Shown: positions 1-9,161, counted from the stretch's first letter. The stretch: DNA of 64,000 nt from Vulcanococcus sp. Clear-D1 (GCF_014654725.1 NZ_JACVZV010000030.1:124001-188000); one strand, 5' to 3'. A program made the numbers and translations. Notes: a model not told the origin generated them from the letters alone.

Positions 1-344
1 CGATCCTCAAGCTCACCGTGGGGATCCCCAAGAGCTTCGACACCAAGATCGATCCGAAGTTCGTCAAGCTCTGCTACATGAAGGAAGGCGGCATGCTCGC
101 CCGCACCCGCTGCGAAGCCGATATTCCCGCCACTGTGGAGGTGGCTGCCGATGGCACCGCCATCGAGATCTTCCCGGATACACCGGTACCCGTGGGCAAG
201 ACCATCGGCGTGTACATCAACCTGTTCAATCCCTTCAACATCGGGATGTATCAGTTCAACGCGCTGGCCCAGGCCCCGGGTGACGTGCCCGTTTCGGGCT
301 ACCTCGGCAGCTGGGTGATCCAGATCGATCCCCAGGGGGATTGA
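1..344 (+). CDS. DUF2808 family protein, C-terminal part (5' end outside window)
   Basis: The reading frame is open from the left edge of the window, so only the last ~113 residues are seen and the true start lies upstream. The segment reads like the DUF2808 family of cyanobacteria: a beta-rich domain with a conserved NLFNPFN stretch near residue 75 of the visible part and a GSWVIQI ending. These proteins are usually exported and about 170-200 residues long; their function is not established. An internal GTG at 18 lies inside the domain and is unlikely to be the start. Family assignment is from motif recall. Confidence 0.7.
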   Translation, partial: ILKLTVGIPKSFDTKIDPKFVKLCYMKEGGMLARTRCEADIPATVEVAADGTAIEIFPDTPVPVGKTIGVYINLFNPFNIGMYQFNALAQAPGDVPVSGYLGSWVIQIDPQGD

Positions 345-402
345 GCCAAGGCGGACTGGTAGGTTGGGCGATCGACGTTGAAGGCGTAGCCGAGCCGGAG
401 CC

Positions 403-540
403 ATGACCAAGCGCACCCTTGAAGGAACCAGCCGTAAGCGCAAGCGTGTGTCGGGCTTCCGCGTTCGCATGCGCAGCCACACCGGCCGCCGCGTGATCCG
501 CTCCCGCCGGAAGCGCGGCCGCGCCCGCCTGGCCGTCTGA
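403..540 (+). CDS. rpmH: 50S ribosomal protein L34
   Basis: This short gene encodes a 45-residue, very basic protein that is structural in the large ribosomal subunit. It starts [15 protein letters not shown] and contains the family core [15 protein letters not shown] followed by an Arg/Lys-rich tail, which matches L34 over its whole length. A GGAG lies just upstream of the ATG. It is followed after 36 bases by rnpA, the near-universal bacterial order rpmH-rnpA-yidC, so it probably heads that transcription unit. Confidence 0.96.
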   Translation: MTKRTLEGTSRKRKRVSGFRVRMRSHTGRRVIRSRRKRGRARLAV

Positions 541-576
541 GCTTCCGGATCAACCGCCCCCGCCAGCCCGTTTCCC

Positions 577-966
577 ATGGTGTTATCCCGGGAACACAGG
601 CTGCGGGGGCGGTTTGTGTTTGACCGCCTCTACCAGAAAGGCCAGCGCCATCACGGAAGCCTGATGGTGCTGCGTTGCCTGAACGCGCAGCCCGAACTGC
701 TCAAACCCGATCCCCGCGACCACAGCCCCAACAGCTGCCGGCTGGCGGTGGTGGTGAGCACCAAGGTGAGCAAACGATCCGTGCGCCGCAATCAGCTGCG
801 CCGCCTGTTCCACAGCCACCTCACGGCGGCTGTGCATGCGCTTCCGGATCAAGCCAGCGGCCGGTGGCTGCTGATCTCCCTCAAACCCGGCAGCGCCGAA
901 GCCAGCGACGAGGCCCTGCTGGGAGAATGTTCTCAACTCCTCGCCAAGGCAGGTCTACGGCCATGA
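577..966 (+). CDS. rnpA: Ribonuclease P protein component
   Basis: This is the protein subunit of RNase P, which assists the catalytic RNA in removing 5' leaders from pre-tRNAs. The 129-residue product has the N-terminal SREHRLRGRFVFDRLYQKG segment and the RNA-binding RRNQLRR helix at residues 70-76, equivalent to the family RNR motif. It has a central insertion of ~15 residues (PELLKPDPRDHSPNS) compared with short homologues. The start is the ATG at 577. The stop overlaps the next gene by 4 bases (ATGA), pointing to translational coupling. Confidence 0.95.
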   Translation: MVLSREHRLRGRFVFDRLYQKGQRHHGSLMVLRCLNAQPELLKPDPRDHSPNSCRLAVVVSTKVSKRSVRRNQLRRLFHSHLTAAVHALPDQASGRWLLISLKPGSAEASDEALLGECSQLLAKAGLRP

Positions 967-1415
967 CAGGCACGCCCAAGACGCCCCCGGTGGCTCCCGG
1001 AGCCAGCATCAACGAAGACGTCTTCTACGCAGGCGGGCCCGCCAAGGGCGACCTGATCACCAACCTGCTGTTCGGCCTCACCCTGATCGGCATCCCCTTC
1101 GCCGTGGGAGCGATCGTGCGGGCCCTGTGGCTGCGCTTCCGCATCACCAGCCGGCGCGTGGAAGTGAGCGGTGGATGGCTTGGCCGCGATCGCAGCCAGG
1201 TGGTGTACAGCCAGATCCGCGAGGTGCGCTCGGTGGCCCGCGGGCTCGGCTTCTGGGGCGACATGGTGCTCGTGCTCAACGACGGCACGAAGCTCGAGAT
1301 GCGCGCCGTGCCCCACTACAAGGACGCCGAGGCTTACATCCAAGAGCGCATGGCGGCCAGCCCGGCCGCCAAGGCCAGCGCCAAAACCGGCTTCAACAAC
1401 AACGCGGCGGCCTGA
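963..1415 (+). CDS. PH domain-containing membrane protein
   Basis: The 150-residue protein has a hydrophobic segment at about residues 31-57 and then a bacterial PH-like domain (RFRITSRRVEVSGGWLGRDRSQVVYSQIREV and following). Such YdbS/YdbT-like proteins are membrane-associated and of unknown role. In picocyanobacteria a gene of this kind sits between rnpA and yidC, exactly as here, so a link to membrane protein biogenesis is an inference from context. The ATG at 963 overlaps the rnpA stop. An in-frame extension upstream would run through rnpA in another frame and is rejected. Confidence 0.85.
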   Translation: MTGTPKTPPVAPGASINEDVFYAGGPAKGDLITNLLFGLTLIGIPFAVGAIVRALWLRFRITSRRVEVSGGWLGRDRSQVVYSQIREVRSVARGLGFWGDMVLVLNDGTKLEMRAVPHYKDAEAYIQERMAASPAAKASAKTGFNNNAAA

Positions 1416-1470
1416 GCCATCCGCCTGACACACTGGCTCCACTTCCCTTCTCCCCGGACCTGCACACGCC

Positions 1471-2607
1471 GTGATCGGCTACATCTCCGACAACCTGCTG
1501 CTGCCGATCCTCGATTTCTTCTACGGATTGGTGCCGAGCTACGGCCTGGCGATCATTGCCCTCACCGTGGTGATCCGCCTGGCGCTGTTCCCCCTCAGTG
1601 CCGGCTCCATCCGCAGTGCCCGTCGCATGCGCATCGCCCAGCCGGTGATGCAGAAGCGGCAGGCCGAAATCAAGGCCAAGTACGCCAACAACCCCCAGAA
1701 GCAGCAGGAGGAGCTGGGGTCGCTGATGAAGGAATTCGGCAGCCCTCTCTCGGGTTGCCTGCCCCTGCTGGTGCAGATGCCGATCCTGTTCGCGCTGTTC
1801 GCCACCCTGCGCGGATCACCGTTCGCCGATGTGCCCTACACCCTCAACCTCAAGGTGCTGCCGGCTGAGCAGATTGCCGCCGTTGAACCCAAGCCGTTCA
1901 ACAGCCCCAGCCATTCGATCTTCGTCACCGCCACCAATCACGTGCCGGTGGTAGCCAGCCTCGAGAAGGGCACCAAGCTCGGGGTGGGTGACACCGAAAC
2001 GGTGAGCCTGCACACCAAAGATGGTTCCAGCTTCGCTTCGGTGCTGAGCGGCGTGGAGAACGGCAGTGCCTTCACCCCCACCTGGAGCGTCACCAAGGGT
2101 GAAGGCCTGGTGAGCGTCGATCAGAACGGCACCATTCACGCCATTGCCCCGGGCGATGTGACCGTGGAAGCCAAGATCCCCGGCCTGGCAGCCCGCAGCG
2201 GCTTCCTGTTCATCAAGGCCCTGGGCCAGGTGGGCTTCTACACCGATGGCGTCATCAACTGGGATATCGCCATCCTGGTAGCCGCCTTCGGCGCCAGCCT
2301 GTTTGTGAGCCAGATCCTCTCGGGGATGGGCATGCCCGCCAACCCGCAGCAGGCCACGGCCAACAAGATCACGCCCGTGATGATCACCGGCATGTTCCTG
2401 TTCTTCCCGCTGCCCGCGGGCGTGCTGCTCTACATGGTGGTGGCCAACATCTTCCAGGCCGCGCAAACCTTCCTGCTCTCCCGCGAAGCCCTGCCTGACA
2501 ACCTGCAGGCGATCCTCGATCAGCAGCTGGCCACCGAAGCCAAGACGGTCACCGCCACCGTGAGCGGCAGCGAGCGCTTGCCCTTTGAGCCCAAGGGCAA
2601 GAAGTGA
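1471..2607 (+). CDS. yidC: Membrane protein insertase YidC/Oxa1 with an Ig-like insertion
   Basis: YidC inserts and folds proteins in the cytoplasmic and thylakoid membranes, alone or with SecYEG. Residues 1-115 carry the first conserved membrane segments, the basic cytoplasmic loop with the hydrophilic-groove arginine ([11 protein letters not shown]) and the [15 protein letters not shown] helix. The last helices are near 263-285 and 300-330. Residues ~155-240 between them form a bacterial Ig-like (Big_2) module with the signature [22 protein letters not shown], facing the periplasm or lumen. The start is a GTG 55 bases after the PH gene. Length is 378 residues. Confidence 0.95.
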   Translation: MIGYISDNLLLPILDFFYGLVPSYGLAIIALTVVIRLALFPLSAGSIRSARRMRIAQPVMQKRQAEIKAKYANNPQKQQEELGSLMKEFGSPLSGCLPLLVQMPILFALFATLRGSPFADVPYTLNLKVLPAEQIAAVEPKPFNSPSHSIFVTATNHVPVVASLEKGTKLGVGDTETVSLHTKDGSSFASVLSGVENGSAFTPTWSVTKGEGLVSVDQNGTIHAIAPGDVTVEAKIPGLAARSGFLFIKALGQVGFYTDGVINWDIAILVAAFGASLFVSQILSGMGMPANPQQATANKITPVMITGMFLFFPLPAGVLLYMVVANIFQAAQTFLLSREALPDNLQAILDQQLATEAKTVTATVSGSERLPFEPKGKK

Positions 2608-2611
2608 GTCG

Positions 2612-3157
2612 ATGAGCGCAGCGCAACCGGCGGGTGATCCCCTGCAGCCGGTGCCGCTGCAGGAGCTGCGGCCCCTGGCCGAAGGCCGCCACTGGCATGT
2701 GGATCAAACCCTCAGCGAGCTGGAGAGCCTGACCCCCGTGCGGGGTGAACTCCACGCCGTTCATCGCGGCAACATCCTCGAGGTGGATGGCCACGCCAGC
2801 ACGATCATCACCCTGCGCTGCGATCGCTGCCTGCAGCACTACAACCATCCCCTGAGCTTCGAGCACCACGAGGTGCTTTGGCTGGGTGATCAGGCACGTC
2901 TGGAGGGCATCGCCGCCGACACCGTGCTGGAGGGGGGCAGTGATGTGCTCGAGCTCGACCCCGACGCGCTCACAGAAAGCCTCGATCCCACAGGCAACTT
3001 TGATCCTGAACACTGGGTGTTTGAGCAGCTGAGCCTGCAGCTGCCGCTCGTGAACCGCTGCGGCAGTGATTGCCCCGGCCCCGAGCTGCTTGGCGCGCCC
3101 GCTGAAGACGAACCGATCGATCCGCGCTGGGCGGCCCTCAAAAAGCTGCAGCCATGA
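2612..3157 (+). CDS. YceD/DUF177 family protein
   Basis: The 181-residue protein belongs to the YceD (DUF177) family, linked in other bacteria to 23S rRNA accumulation and commonly encoded near ribosomal protein genes. Two cysteine pairs expected for the family are present: CDRC in the LRCDRCLQHY motif and CGSDC near residue 150. The ATG at 2612 is preferred over the GTG at 2585, which lies inside yidC. Its stop overlaps the ycf46-like gene by 4 bases. Confidence 0.85.
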   Translation: MSAAQPAGDPLQPVPLQELRPLAEGRHWHVDQTLSELESLTPVRGELHAVHRGNILEVDGHASTIITLRCDRCLQHYNHPLSFEHHEVLWLGDQARLEGIAADTVLEGGSDVLELDPDALTESLDPTGNFDPEHWVFEQLSLQLPLVNRCGSDCPGPELLGAPAEDEPIDPRWAALKKLQP

Positions 3158-4644
3158 GCCAGGCCTGGGCCGACCACCTCGATCTGCTGATCCGGGCGCG
3201 AACTCCCATCCTCTGGATCCGCAGCCAGGAGGAGGAGCGCATCGCCGCCCTACTGGCTGCCGCAGCCCGGCGCCTCGGAAACCGAGCACTGGCCCGCTGG
3301 GATTTCATCAGTGGCCTTCAGGGCTGGCCTGGGCGCGATGGCGAGGCTGCACGCAATCCTCTGGCCGCCCTTGAGAGCCTGTCCGCCCTTCCCGCTGAGC
3401 AGCCCGCGTTGCTGGTCCTGAACGACTTCCACCGCTACTGCGAGGACGCCAGCATCTGCCGCAAGCTGCGCAACCTCGCCACCAGCCTGCGCCAACAACC
3501 TCACACAGTTGTGATCACGGCCACCGACTGGCAGCCGCCTCGCGATCTCGATGAGTGCATCACCCTGCTGGATCTGCCCCTGCCGGATCAGCAGGAAATC
3601 GAGGCACTCCTGCGCAACATTGCCCAGGCCAGCGGCAACACCCTGGATGTCACCGTGCTCGAGCAGCTCAGCCAGTGCTGCAGCGGCCTCAGCGAACAAC
3701 GCATCCGCCAGGTGGCTGCCCTGGGCCTTGCCAGCCGCGGCGAACTGGGTCTGGCCGATCTCGACGAGGTGCTCGAGGAAAAACGCCAGGCCATCGCCCG
3801 CAGCGAACTGCTCGAGTACTGCCCCACTGAAGCCACCCCCGCCGATATCGGCGGACTCGATGCCTTGAAGCGCTGGCTGGAGCAGCGCCACATGGCCTTC
3901 AGCGATGACGCACGCCGCTACGGCCTGCCGCTGCCCCGCGGTGTGCTGCTGGTGGGCCCGCAGGGCACCGGCAAATCACTCACCGCCAAGGCGATCGCCC
4001 ACAGCTGGACGATGCCGCTGCTGCGCCTGGATGTAGGCCGGCTGTTCGCCGGGCTGGTGGGCGCTTCAGAAGCGCGCACCCGCGACATGATCCAGCGGGC
4101 CGAGGCGATGGCCCCCTGCGTGCTCTGGATCGATGAGATCGACAAGGGCTTCGGCGCTGCCGGCGATGGCCGCAGCGATGGCGGCACCAGCCAGAGGGTG
4201 CTGGCCAGCCTGCTCACCTGGATGGCGGAAAAGAGCAGCGCCGTGTTTGTAGTGGCCACGGCCAATGGTGTGGAGAAACTGCCGCCAGAGCTGCTGCGCA
4301 AGGGCCGCTTCGATGAAATCTTCCTGCTCGACCTACCGGATGCGGCTGAGCGCAGCGCCATCCTCGATCTGCAGCTGAGGCGCCGCCGCCCTGATCACAC
4401 CCTGCCGCTGGAGGTGGTAGTGGACCGCACCGCCGGCTTCTCCGGCGCCGAGCTGGAGCAGGTGGTGATCGAGGCCATGCACCAGGCCTTCAGCGAGCAA
4501 CGCGAGTTTGGCGAGAGCGATCTGATCAGCGCCGCCGCTCAGTTGGTACCGCTCTCGCGCACGGCGCGGGAACAGCTGGAAGCACTGCAGCAGTGGGCCA
4601 GCAGCGGCCGCGCCAGGCCCGCCTCCACCCGCCAACGCAGCTGA
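3154..4644 (+). CDS. Ycf46-like AAA+ ATPase
   Basis: The 496-residue protein has an N-terminal domain that matches the front part of Ycf46 (opening with ADHLDLLIRARTPILWIRS) and a C-terminal AAA+ module. The Walker A motif GPQGTGKS is at residues ~267-274 and Walker B VLWIDEIDKG at ~322-331, followed by a GRFDEIF second region of homology and a lid with the sensor-2 region. Ycf46 is conserved in cyanobacteria and many plastids and has been connected with carbon use and photosynthesis regulation, but its substrate is unknown. It overlaps yceD by 4 bases and likely ends this operon. Confidence 0.9.
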   Translation: MSQAWADHLDLLIRARTPILWIRSQEEERIAALLAAAARRLGNRALARWDFISGLQGWPGRDGEAARNPLAALESLSALPAEQPALLVLNDFHRYCEDASICRKLRNLATSLRQQPHTVVITATDWQPPRDLDECITLLDLPLPDQQEIEALLRNIAQASGNTLDVTVLEQLSQCCSGLSEQRIRQVAALGLASRGELGLADLDEVLEEKRQAIARSELLEYCPTEATPADIGGLDALKRWLEQRHMAFSDDARRYGLPLPRGVLLVGPQGTGKSLTAKAIAHSWTMPLLRLDVGRLFAGLVGASEARTRDMIQRAEAMAPCVLWIDEIDKGFGAAGDGRSDGGTSQRVLASLLTWMAEKSSAVFVVATANGVEKLPPELLRKGRFDEIFLLDLPDAAERSAILDLQLRRRRPDHTLPLEVVVDRTAGFSGAELEQVVIEAMHQAFSEQREFGESDLISAAAQLVPLSRTAREQLEALQQWASSGRARPASTRQRS

Positions 4645-4737
4645 CATTGCGCCGCGTAACGAAGACCAACGCCAGGTAAAGAAGCCAGGTCTTGCGCCGT
4701 TGCCCCCAGCAAGCTGCCCGCAATCGAGCCCAAGCCC

Positions 4738-4899
4738 GTGGAGCAGCGTCCAGCCCTCACCACCCAACTGGCCGTTGCCTGCCTCGGCGCCGGCGTGATC
4801 ACCAGCTTTGCCGTAGCCCAGGGCCAAAACCCGCTCACCGCTCTGAGCATCACCCTGTTCTCAGCCGTTGCGGCTGTGATGGTGGGTCAGGTGATCTGA
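4738..4899 (+). CDS. Small membrane protein, conserved-looking, unknown function
   Basis: A GTG-started frame encodes 53 residues, MEQRPALTTQLAVACLGAG onward, with one long hydrophobic stretch broken by AQGQNPLT, so one or two short membrane segments. The frame is open from 4660, but no better start codon is seen upstream. It resembles small picocyanobacterial membrane proteins without assigned function. It lies 14 bases before another tiny membrane protein gene, so the two may be co-expressed. Codon use is like its neighbours. Coding status is supported by composition and spacing only. Confidence 0.55.
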   Translation: MEQRPALTTQLAVACLGAGVITSFAVAQGQNPLTALSITLFSAVAAVMVGQVI

Positions 4900-4913
4900 C
4901 GGCTCACCAGACC

Positions 4914-5078
4914 ATGACGAGCCCTGATGCCGTATGGGCAGCCAGCGGCCGCGGCTATTTCTGGCCGATCTGGCCGATCTTCGGCTGGGGCGCGAGCATG
5001 GTGATCCAAGGCTGGAAGATGAGCCACCCGCTGCGGCCCTTCAGCGAGGACGAGATCCAGCGTGAAATGCTGCGCTGA
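4914..5078 (+). CDS. Small 2TM-like membrane protein
   Basis: This 54-residue product starts at the ATG at 4914. It has an aromatic hydrophobic segment (GYFWPIWPIFGWGASMVIQG) followed by an acidic-basic tail ending SEDEIQREMLR. The FWPIWPIFGWG pattern looks like the second half of the bacterial 2TM domain (typically FLWPLLGWG...H). The function is unknown. The gene sits between the 53-residue membrane protein and the cystine lyase gene. A longer in-frame reading from 4692 would include low-quality sequence overlapping the previous gene and is not adopted. Confidence 0.6.
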   Translation: MTSPDAVWAASGRGYFWPIWPIFGWGASMVIQGWKMSHPLRPFSEDEIQREMLR

Positions 5079-5096
5079 TCGGATCGATCACCGCCC

Positions 5097-6269
5097 TTGA
5101 GCTCCCTCCTGCGCGATCTCTGCCCCGCCCTCGCCAACAAGACCTACTTCAACTACGGCGGCCAGGGCCCCCTGCCCAGACCTTCTCTTGAAGCGATCAA
5201 TGCCAGCTGGCAGCGCATTCAAGAGCTTGGGCCCTTTACCGGGGCGGTTTGGCCGTTCATCGAACAGGAAACCGCACGGGTCCGCCACGCCTTGGCTGCT
5301 CTCTGTGGCGTGGGGCCCCATCGTTTGGCCCTCACGGAGAACGTCACCAGCGGCTGCGTGCTGCCGCTCTGGGGCCTGCCCTGGAACGCTGGCGATCAGC
5401 TGCTGATCAGCGACTGCGAACACCCTGGCGTGGTGGCGGCCTGCCAGGAATTGGCGCGGCGCGAACGCCTGGAGATCCGCTGGCTCCCGGTGCTGGAGCT
5501 CTGCCGCAACACACCACAATCCGATCTCGATGACGCCGTGCTGGAGGCCCTGGAGCGGGCCCTCACCCCAAGCACGCGCCTGCTCGCGCTTTCGCACCTT
5601 TTATGGAATAGCGGCAGCGTGATGCCGATCACGGCTGTGGCCGACCGGCTGAAGCAGGATTCCAACAAGCCCTGGCTTCTGGTCGATGCGGCCCAGTCGA
5701 TGGGGTCGATCCCTGCAGAGGAGGCCGCTGCCGCCGCCGACATTTATGCCTTCACCGGGCACAAATGGTGCTGCGGCCCGGAGGGTCTCGGCGGTGTCGC
5801 CCTCTCCGAGCGGCTGCTCGAGCAGGCGCAACCCACGCTGATCGGCTGGCGCAGCCTGCGCCACGAGGCCTCCGCCGGCAGCAGCTTCCACAGCGATGCC
5901 CGCCGCTTTGAGGTCGCCACCTCCTGCCTGCCGCTGTGCACCGGCCTTGCCACCTCGCTGGAGCTGCTGGCGGCGGCGGGCACAGCCGAGCAACGGCTGG
6001 AGCGGATTCAGGCCGGGAGCCACCGGCTCTGGCAGGGGCTGCAAACGATCACGGGGGTGAGCACCCTGCTGCCGGAACCTCCGCGGGCAGGACTCGTGAG
6101 CTTCACGCTGGCTGGACTCCCCAGCGCCTCAGTGGTGGAGCACCTTGGCGCCCAGGGCCTCTGGATCCGGCGGCTGGATGATCCGGATTGCCTGAGGGCC
6201 TGCACCCATATCACCACCGCCGAAGCGGAGATCGACAAGCTGCTGGAGGCCCTGAGCGCGTTGGCCTAA
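5097..6269 (+). CDS. PLP-dependent cystine/cysteine C-S lyase (C-DES type)
   Basis: The 390-residue protein is a class V aminotransferase-fold enzyme. It closely follows the cystine lyase C-DES of Synechocystis throughout: [14 protein letters not shown] at the N-terminus, [30 protein letters not shown] and RFEVATS are all shared. The PLP lysine is K223 in [15 protein letters not shown] cleaves cystine to pyruvate, ammonia and a persulfide, giving sulfane sulfur for iron-sulfur cluster work. The start is TTG at 5097; no nearby ATG keeps the conserved N-terminus. It converges with murE, the two stops overlapping by 4 bases. Confidence 0.9.
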   Translation: MSSLLRDLCPALANKTYFNYGGQGPLPRPSLEAINASWQRIQELGPFTGAVWPFIEQETARVRHALAALCGVGPHRLALTENVTSGCVLPLWGLPWNAGDQLLISDCEHPGVVAACQELARRERLEIRWLPVLELCRNTPQSDLDDAVLEALERALTPSTRLLALSHLLWNSGSVMPITAVADRLKQDSNKPWLLVDAAQSMGSIPAEEAAAAADIYAFTGHKWCCGPEGLGGVALSERLLEQAQPTLIGWRSLRHEASAGSSFHSDARRFEVATSCLPLCTGLATSLELLAAAGTAEQRLERIQAGSHRLWQGLQTITGVSTLLPEPPRAGLVSFTLAGLPSASVVEHLGAQGLWIRRLDDPDCLRACTHITTAEAEIDKLLEALSALA

Positions 6270-7786
6270 CAAGGCCGATCACGCAGCGCTTTCTCGGCTT
6301 CTTCGCGATCGTCGAAGTGGATCTTGGTGGTTCCGAGGATCTGATAATCCTCGTGGCCCTTCCCGGCGATCAGCACCAGATCGTCCGGCTGCGCACCCGC
6401 CACCACAGCAGCGATGGCTCGGCCCCGATCGGCCTCCACCTGCACCGCCACGCCCTCTGGAATACCAGCGATCACGTCGTTGAGGATCTGCTGAGGGTCT
6501 TCGGTGCGGGGGTTATCGGAGGTGACCACCACCTGATCGGCTAAGCGCGCCGCAATGGCGCCCATCAGGGGCCGCTTGGTGCGATCGCGATCACCACCGC
6601 AACCGAACACGCAGATCAACTGCCCCCGCGCAAACGGCCGGCAGGCCTTCAAGGCGCTCTCCAAACCATCGGGTGTGTGGGCGTAATCCACCAGCACCGC
6701 TGGCAACGAGCCTTCGCAGCACTCAGCCCGACCCACGCCGACCCGCTCCATCCGTCCCGGCACCCCCCGGAAAATGGTGAGGCCCTGCAGCAGGTTCGCC
6801 AGGGGCAACCCTTGCTGGAGCAGCGCCCCCACCGCCTGCAGCTGATTCATCAGGTTGAAGCGGCCCAGCAACGGCGACTGAAAGGCCCCGCTCCCAACCG
6901 GACTCACCAGTACCCCGCTCACCCCTTCGGAGCTGAACTGCAGCTGCTCCATCCGCAGCTCGGCATCGCTGCCATCCTGCAGGGAGCAGCGCCAGGCATG
7001 CCCGCCCAGCCGTTGTGCCAGCCTCTCGCCCCAGGGATCGTCCACATTCACCACCGCCGTGGCCTGGCCCGGCTTGAGCTCGAGGAAGCCAGAGCCGAAC
7101 AGGCTGGCCTTGGCCTCGAAGTAGGCCTCCATCGACGGGTGGTAGTCGAGGTGATCCTGAGTGAGGTTGGTGAACACCGCCCCGGCGAACCGGCAGCCGC
7201 TGACGCGCTGTTGATCCAGCGCATGGGAGCTCACCTCCATGGCCCCCACCTGGGCACCGGCCTCAGCGGCCTGAGCCAGCTGCCCCTGCAGCACATCGGC
7301 GAAGGCCGTGGTGTGTTGCGCGGTGACGCTGTGACCAGGCCAACGGTTGACCAACGTGCCAAACAGGGCCGAAGGCATGCCGCCATGGTCCGCGAGATGC
7401 TCGATCAGGTGGGTGGTGGTGGTTTTGCCATTGGTGCCGGTCACCCCGATCAGGTGCAGGCGTTGGCTCGGCTGCTGCCAGAACTCCGCCGCCAGCATTC
7501 CGGCCCAACGGGCCACGGGTTCGGTGACCACCAGCACCGGATCATGATCGGCGGGAGGGCAGGCCTCAGCGGCAGCACGGCCGATCACAGCCAGCACCGC
7601 ACCAGCCTTGAGCGCCTGAGGCCAAAACACCCCGCCATCCACTTGCGCGCCAGGCAACCCCACAAACACGGTGCCTGGCCCCACACGCCGCGAATCGCAG
7701 CTGACGCTGGTCACCTCACCGTTGGCCAACCCAGGCGGCACCGCCAGGCCAACCTGACGCAGCAGAGGGTGAAGCCGATCGGACAT
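6266..7786 (-). CDS. murE: UDP-MurNAc-L-Ala-D-Glu:meso-diaminopimelate ligase
   Basis: MurE adds the third residue to the peptidoglycan stem peptide in the cytoplasm. The 506-residue protein has the ATP-binding motif [10 protein letters not shown] (residues ~114-123), the Mur ligase central domain with LTQDHLDYH, and the DNPR motif at 424-427 that marks meso-diaminopimelate specificity, followed by GKGHEDYQ. The start is ATG 7786. The leader between this start and the upstream glutaredoxin-like gene has two hairpins, described separately. Confidence 0.97.
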   Translation of the reverse strand: MSDRLHPLLRQVGLAVPPGLANGEVTSVSCDSRRVGPGTVFVGLPGAQVDGGVFWPQALKAGAVLAVIGRAAAEACPPADHDPVLVVTEPVARWAGMLAAEFWQQPSQRLHLIGVTGTNGKTTTTHLIEHLADHGGMPSALFGTLVNRWPGHSVTAQHTTAFADVLQGQLAQAAEAGAQVGAMEVSSHALDQQRVSGCRFAGAVFTNLTQDHLDYHPSMEAYFEAKASLFGSGFLELKPGQATAVVNVDDPWGERLAQRLGGHAWRCSLQDGSDAELRMEQLQFSSEGVSGVLVSPVGSGAFQSPLLGRFNLMNQLQAVGALLQQGLPLANLLQGLTIFRGVPGRMERVGVGRAECCEGSLPAVLVDYAHTPDGLESALKACRPFARGQLICVFGCGGDRDRTKRPLMGAIAARLADQVVVTSDNPRTEDPQQILNDVIAGIPEGVAVQVEADRGRAIAAVVAGAQPDDLVLIAGKGHEDYQILGTTKIHFDDREEAEKALRDRPC

Positions 7787-7800
7787 GGCGGCAGCGCTGA

Positions 7801-7876
7801 TGCGCTTGTTTTAAGCGCATTCCAGGCCGGCACGGTTGCCGCTGCGACCAGTCTTGTGAGCCTCAGGCAAGACTGG
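7801..7876 (-). promoter_or_regulatory. Two hairpins in the murE upstream region
   Basis: Two inverted repeats lie in the 106-base gap before murE. The first is TGCGCTT/AAGCGCA at 7801-7807 and 7813-7819 with a 5-base loop, 14 bases from the start codon. The second is CCAGTCTTG/CAAGACTGG at 7848-7856 and 7868-7876, whose 11-base loop contains a further TGAG/CTCA pairing. Neither has a T-run, so they are not typical terminators. They could be leader RNA structures or protein sites. Confidence 0.4.
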
Positions 7877-7892
7877 AGCGCCGGCCGCCCGC

Positions 7893-8147
7893 TCAGGCCA
7901 CGCCTTGACCCTCCAGCCAGGCGCGCAGCTGGGCAGCGGGCAAGCGCGGCGACACCCGCGGCAACTGCCGCTCCTGGCCGGCCTCGCGCAACAGCAGCAC
8001 CGGCACCTCCAGATCAAAACGGGCCAACAGCTGTGGATCGGCATCCACATCCAGCCGACTGAACGGCAGTGCCAGAGCCGCCAGCTTCTCCTCGAGGCCT
8101 TCGCAGAGGCAGCAGCCCTCGCGGGTGATCAGCACCAACTCAGTCAT
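7893..8147 (-). CDS. Glutaredoxin-like (DUF836-type) thiol protein
   Basis: The 84-residue protein has a thioredoxin-fold start (TELVLITREGCCLCEGLEEKL) with a CxxC motif (CCLC), then a strand-helix pattern and a cis-proline region (DLEVPVLLL) as in small glutaredoxin or DUF836 proteins. It probably does thiol-disulfide exchange in the cytoplasm; the substrate is unknown. The ATG at 8147 is inside the TGATG overlap with the yidD stop, so the two genes are translated together. A TTG one codon earlier is possible. Confidence 0.8.
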   Translation of the reverse strand: MTELVLITREGCCLCEGLEEKLAALALPFSRLDVDADPQLLARFDLEVPVLLLREAGQERQLPRVSPRLPAAQLRAWLEGQGVA

Positions 8148-8374
8148 CAATCGGGCACCGGGTCGCAGCCACAGGGGGTGAAGGGATGGCAGCGCAACAG
8201 ACGCCGCAAGGTGAGCCAGCTGCCCCTCCAGGGGCCGTGCCGCTCGATCGCCTCCAGGCCGTAGGCACTGCAGCTGGGGATGAAGCGGCAGCGCGGTGGC
8301 CCCAGCAGCGGCGAAATGAACAGGCGGTAAAAGCCGATCAAGGCCAGGAGCAACCGTTGCAGCAGCTGGTTCAT
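8147..8374 (-). CDS. yidD: Membrane protein insertion efficiency factor
   Basis: YidD is a small amphipathic membrane-associated protein that helps YidC-dependent insertion. The 75-residue product has the family pattern: N-terminal helix ([18 protein letters not shown]), then the cysteine region [19 protein letters not shown], then [16 protein letters not shown]. Many bacteria have yidD inside the rnpA-yidC operon; here it is ~6 kb away and on the other strand. The ATG at 8374 is chosen because the longer frame, starting at 8521, lacks family similarity and enters the rpsD leader. Confidence 0.92.
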   Translation of the reverse strand: MNQLLQRLLLALIGFYRLFISPLLGPPRCRFIPSCSAYGLEAIERHGPWRGSWLTLRRLLRCHPFTPCGCDPVPD

Positions 8375-8407
8375 AGGCGGCATGAGGGTGAAACCAGGGC
8401 TGAGCGA

Positions 8408-8474
8408 TAGGATCGACAACTGGCGTGGCAACAGCCCGCTGGATGAGCTGTCTGCTTCGCGAGATTCTCGCAAG
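8408..8474 (+). promoter_or_regulatory. rpsD: Possible rpsD promoter and leader hairpin
   Basis: Between the divergent yidD and rpsD genes there is a TAGGAT -10-like hexamer at 8408-8413, in a GATAGGATCG context that recurs just before tRNA-His at 21018-21027. Downstream is a small hairpin (GCGAG at 8459-8463 with CTCGC at 8467-8471, extended by CTT/AAG). Ribosomal protein S4 represses its own mRNA in other bacteria, so a leader structure would make sense. No clear -35 element is seen. Confidence 0.3.
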
Positions 8475-8529
8475 GCCGCTCTACCAGCCACGGCTCGCAC
8501 CGCTCCATTGCCCAACCACACGGTTTTCT

Positions 8530-9138
8530 ATGTCTCGCTACCGCGGCCCTCGCCTGAGGATTACGCGGCGCTTGGGAGACCTTCCCGGTCTCACCCGTAA
8601 GTCCGCCAAGCGGTCTTATCCCCCCGGTCAGCACGGCCAAGCCCGTCGCAAGCGCTCCGAATACGCCATCCGCCTCGAAGAGAAGCAGAAGCTTCGCTTC
8701 AACTACGGCATCTCCGAGCGTCAGCTCGTGCGCTACGTGAAGAAAGCCCGCGCCCAGGAGGGTTCCACCGGAACCAACCTGCTGAAGCTGCTCGAGAACC
8801 GTCTCGACAATGTGTGCTTCCGCCTCGGCTTCGGCCCCACCGTTCCCGGTGCCCGTCAGCTGGTGAACCATGGCCACGTGACCGTGAACGGTCGCGTCGT
8901 GGACATCCCCAGCTACCAGTGCAAAGCCGGTGATGTGGTCGCCATCCGCGAGCGCAAGCAGAGCAAGAAGCTGGCCGAAGGCAACCTGGAGTTCCCGGGT
9001 CTGGCCAACATTCCTCCCCACCTCGAGCTCGACAAGAACAAGCTGACCGCCAAGGTGATCAGCAAGTGCGAGCGCGAGTGGGTCGCTCTGGAAATCAACG
9101 AACTGCTGGTGGTGGAGTTCTACTCCCGCAAGGTCTGA
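8530..9138 (+). CDS. rpsD: 30S ribosomal protein S4
   Basis: S4 starts assembly of the small ribosomal subunit by binding 16S rRNA. The 202-residue protein begins [20 protein letters not shown], as in cyanobacterial and plastid S4, and has the S4 RNA-binding domain ([20 protein letters not shown] and following) in the middle. The ATG at 8530 gives this consensus start; in-frame sequence back to 8425 is leader. A strong terminator follows. The gene stands alone, which is usual in cyanobacteria. Confidence 0.97.
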   Translation: MSRYRGPRLRITRRLGDLPGLTRKSAKRSYPPGQHGQARRKRSEYAIRLEEKQKLRFNYGISERQLVRYVKKARAQEGSTGTNLLKLLENRLDNVCFRLGFGPTVPGARQLVNHGHVTVNGRVVDIPSYQCKAGDVVAIRERKQSKKLAEGNLEFPGLANIPPHLELDKNKLTAKVISKCEREWVALEINELLVVEFYSRKV

Positions 9139-9161
9139 TCTTCAGGCACCCCTTCAGCAGC

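Noticed and set aside
675-962. Upstream extension of the PH-domain gene through rnpA
   Set aside because: The extension reads rnpA in another frame, and ATG 963 with a 4-base overlap is the normal arrangement.
6677-8062. 461-residue plus-strand frame opposite murE and the glutaredoxin-like gene
   Set aside because: murE has intact catalytic motifs on the minus strand; the shadow has composition typical of antisense translation.
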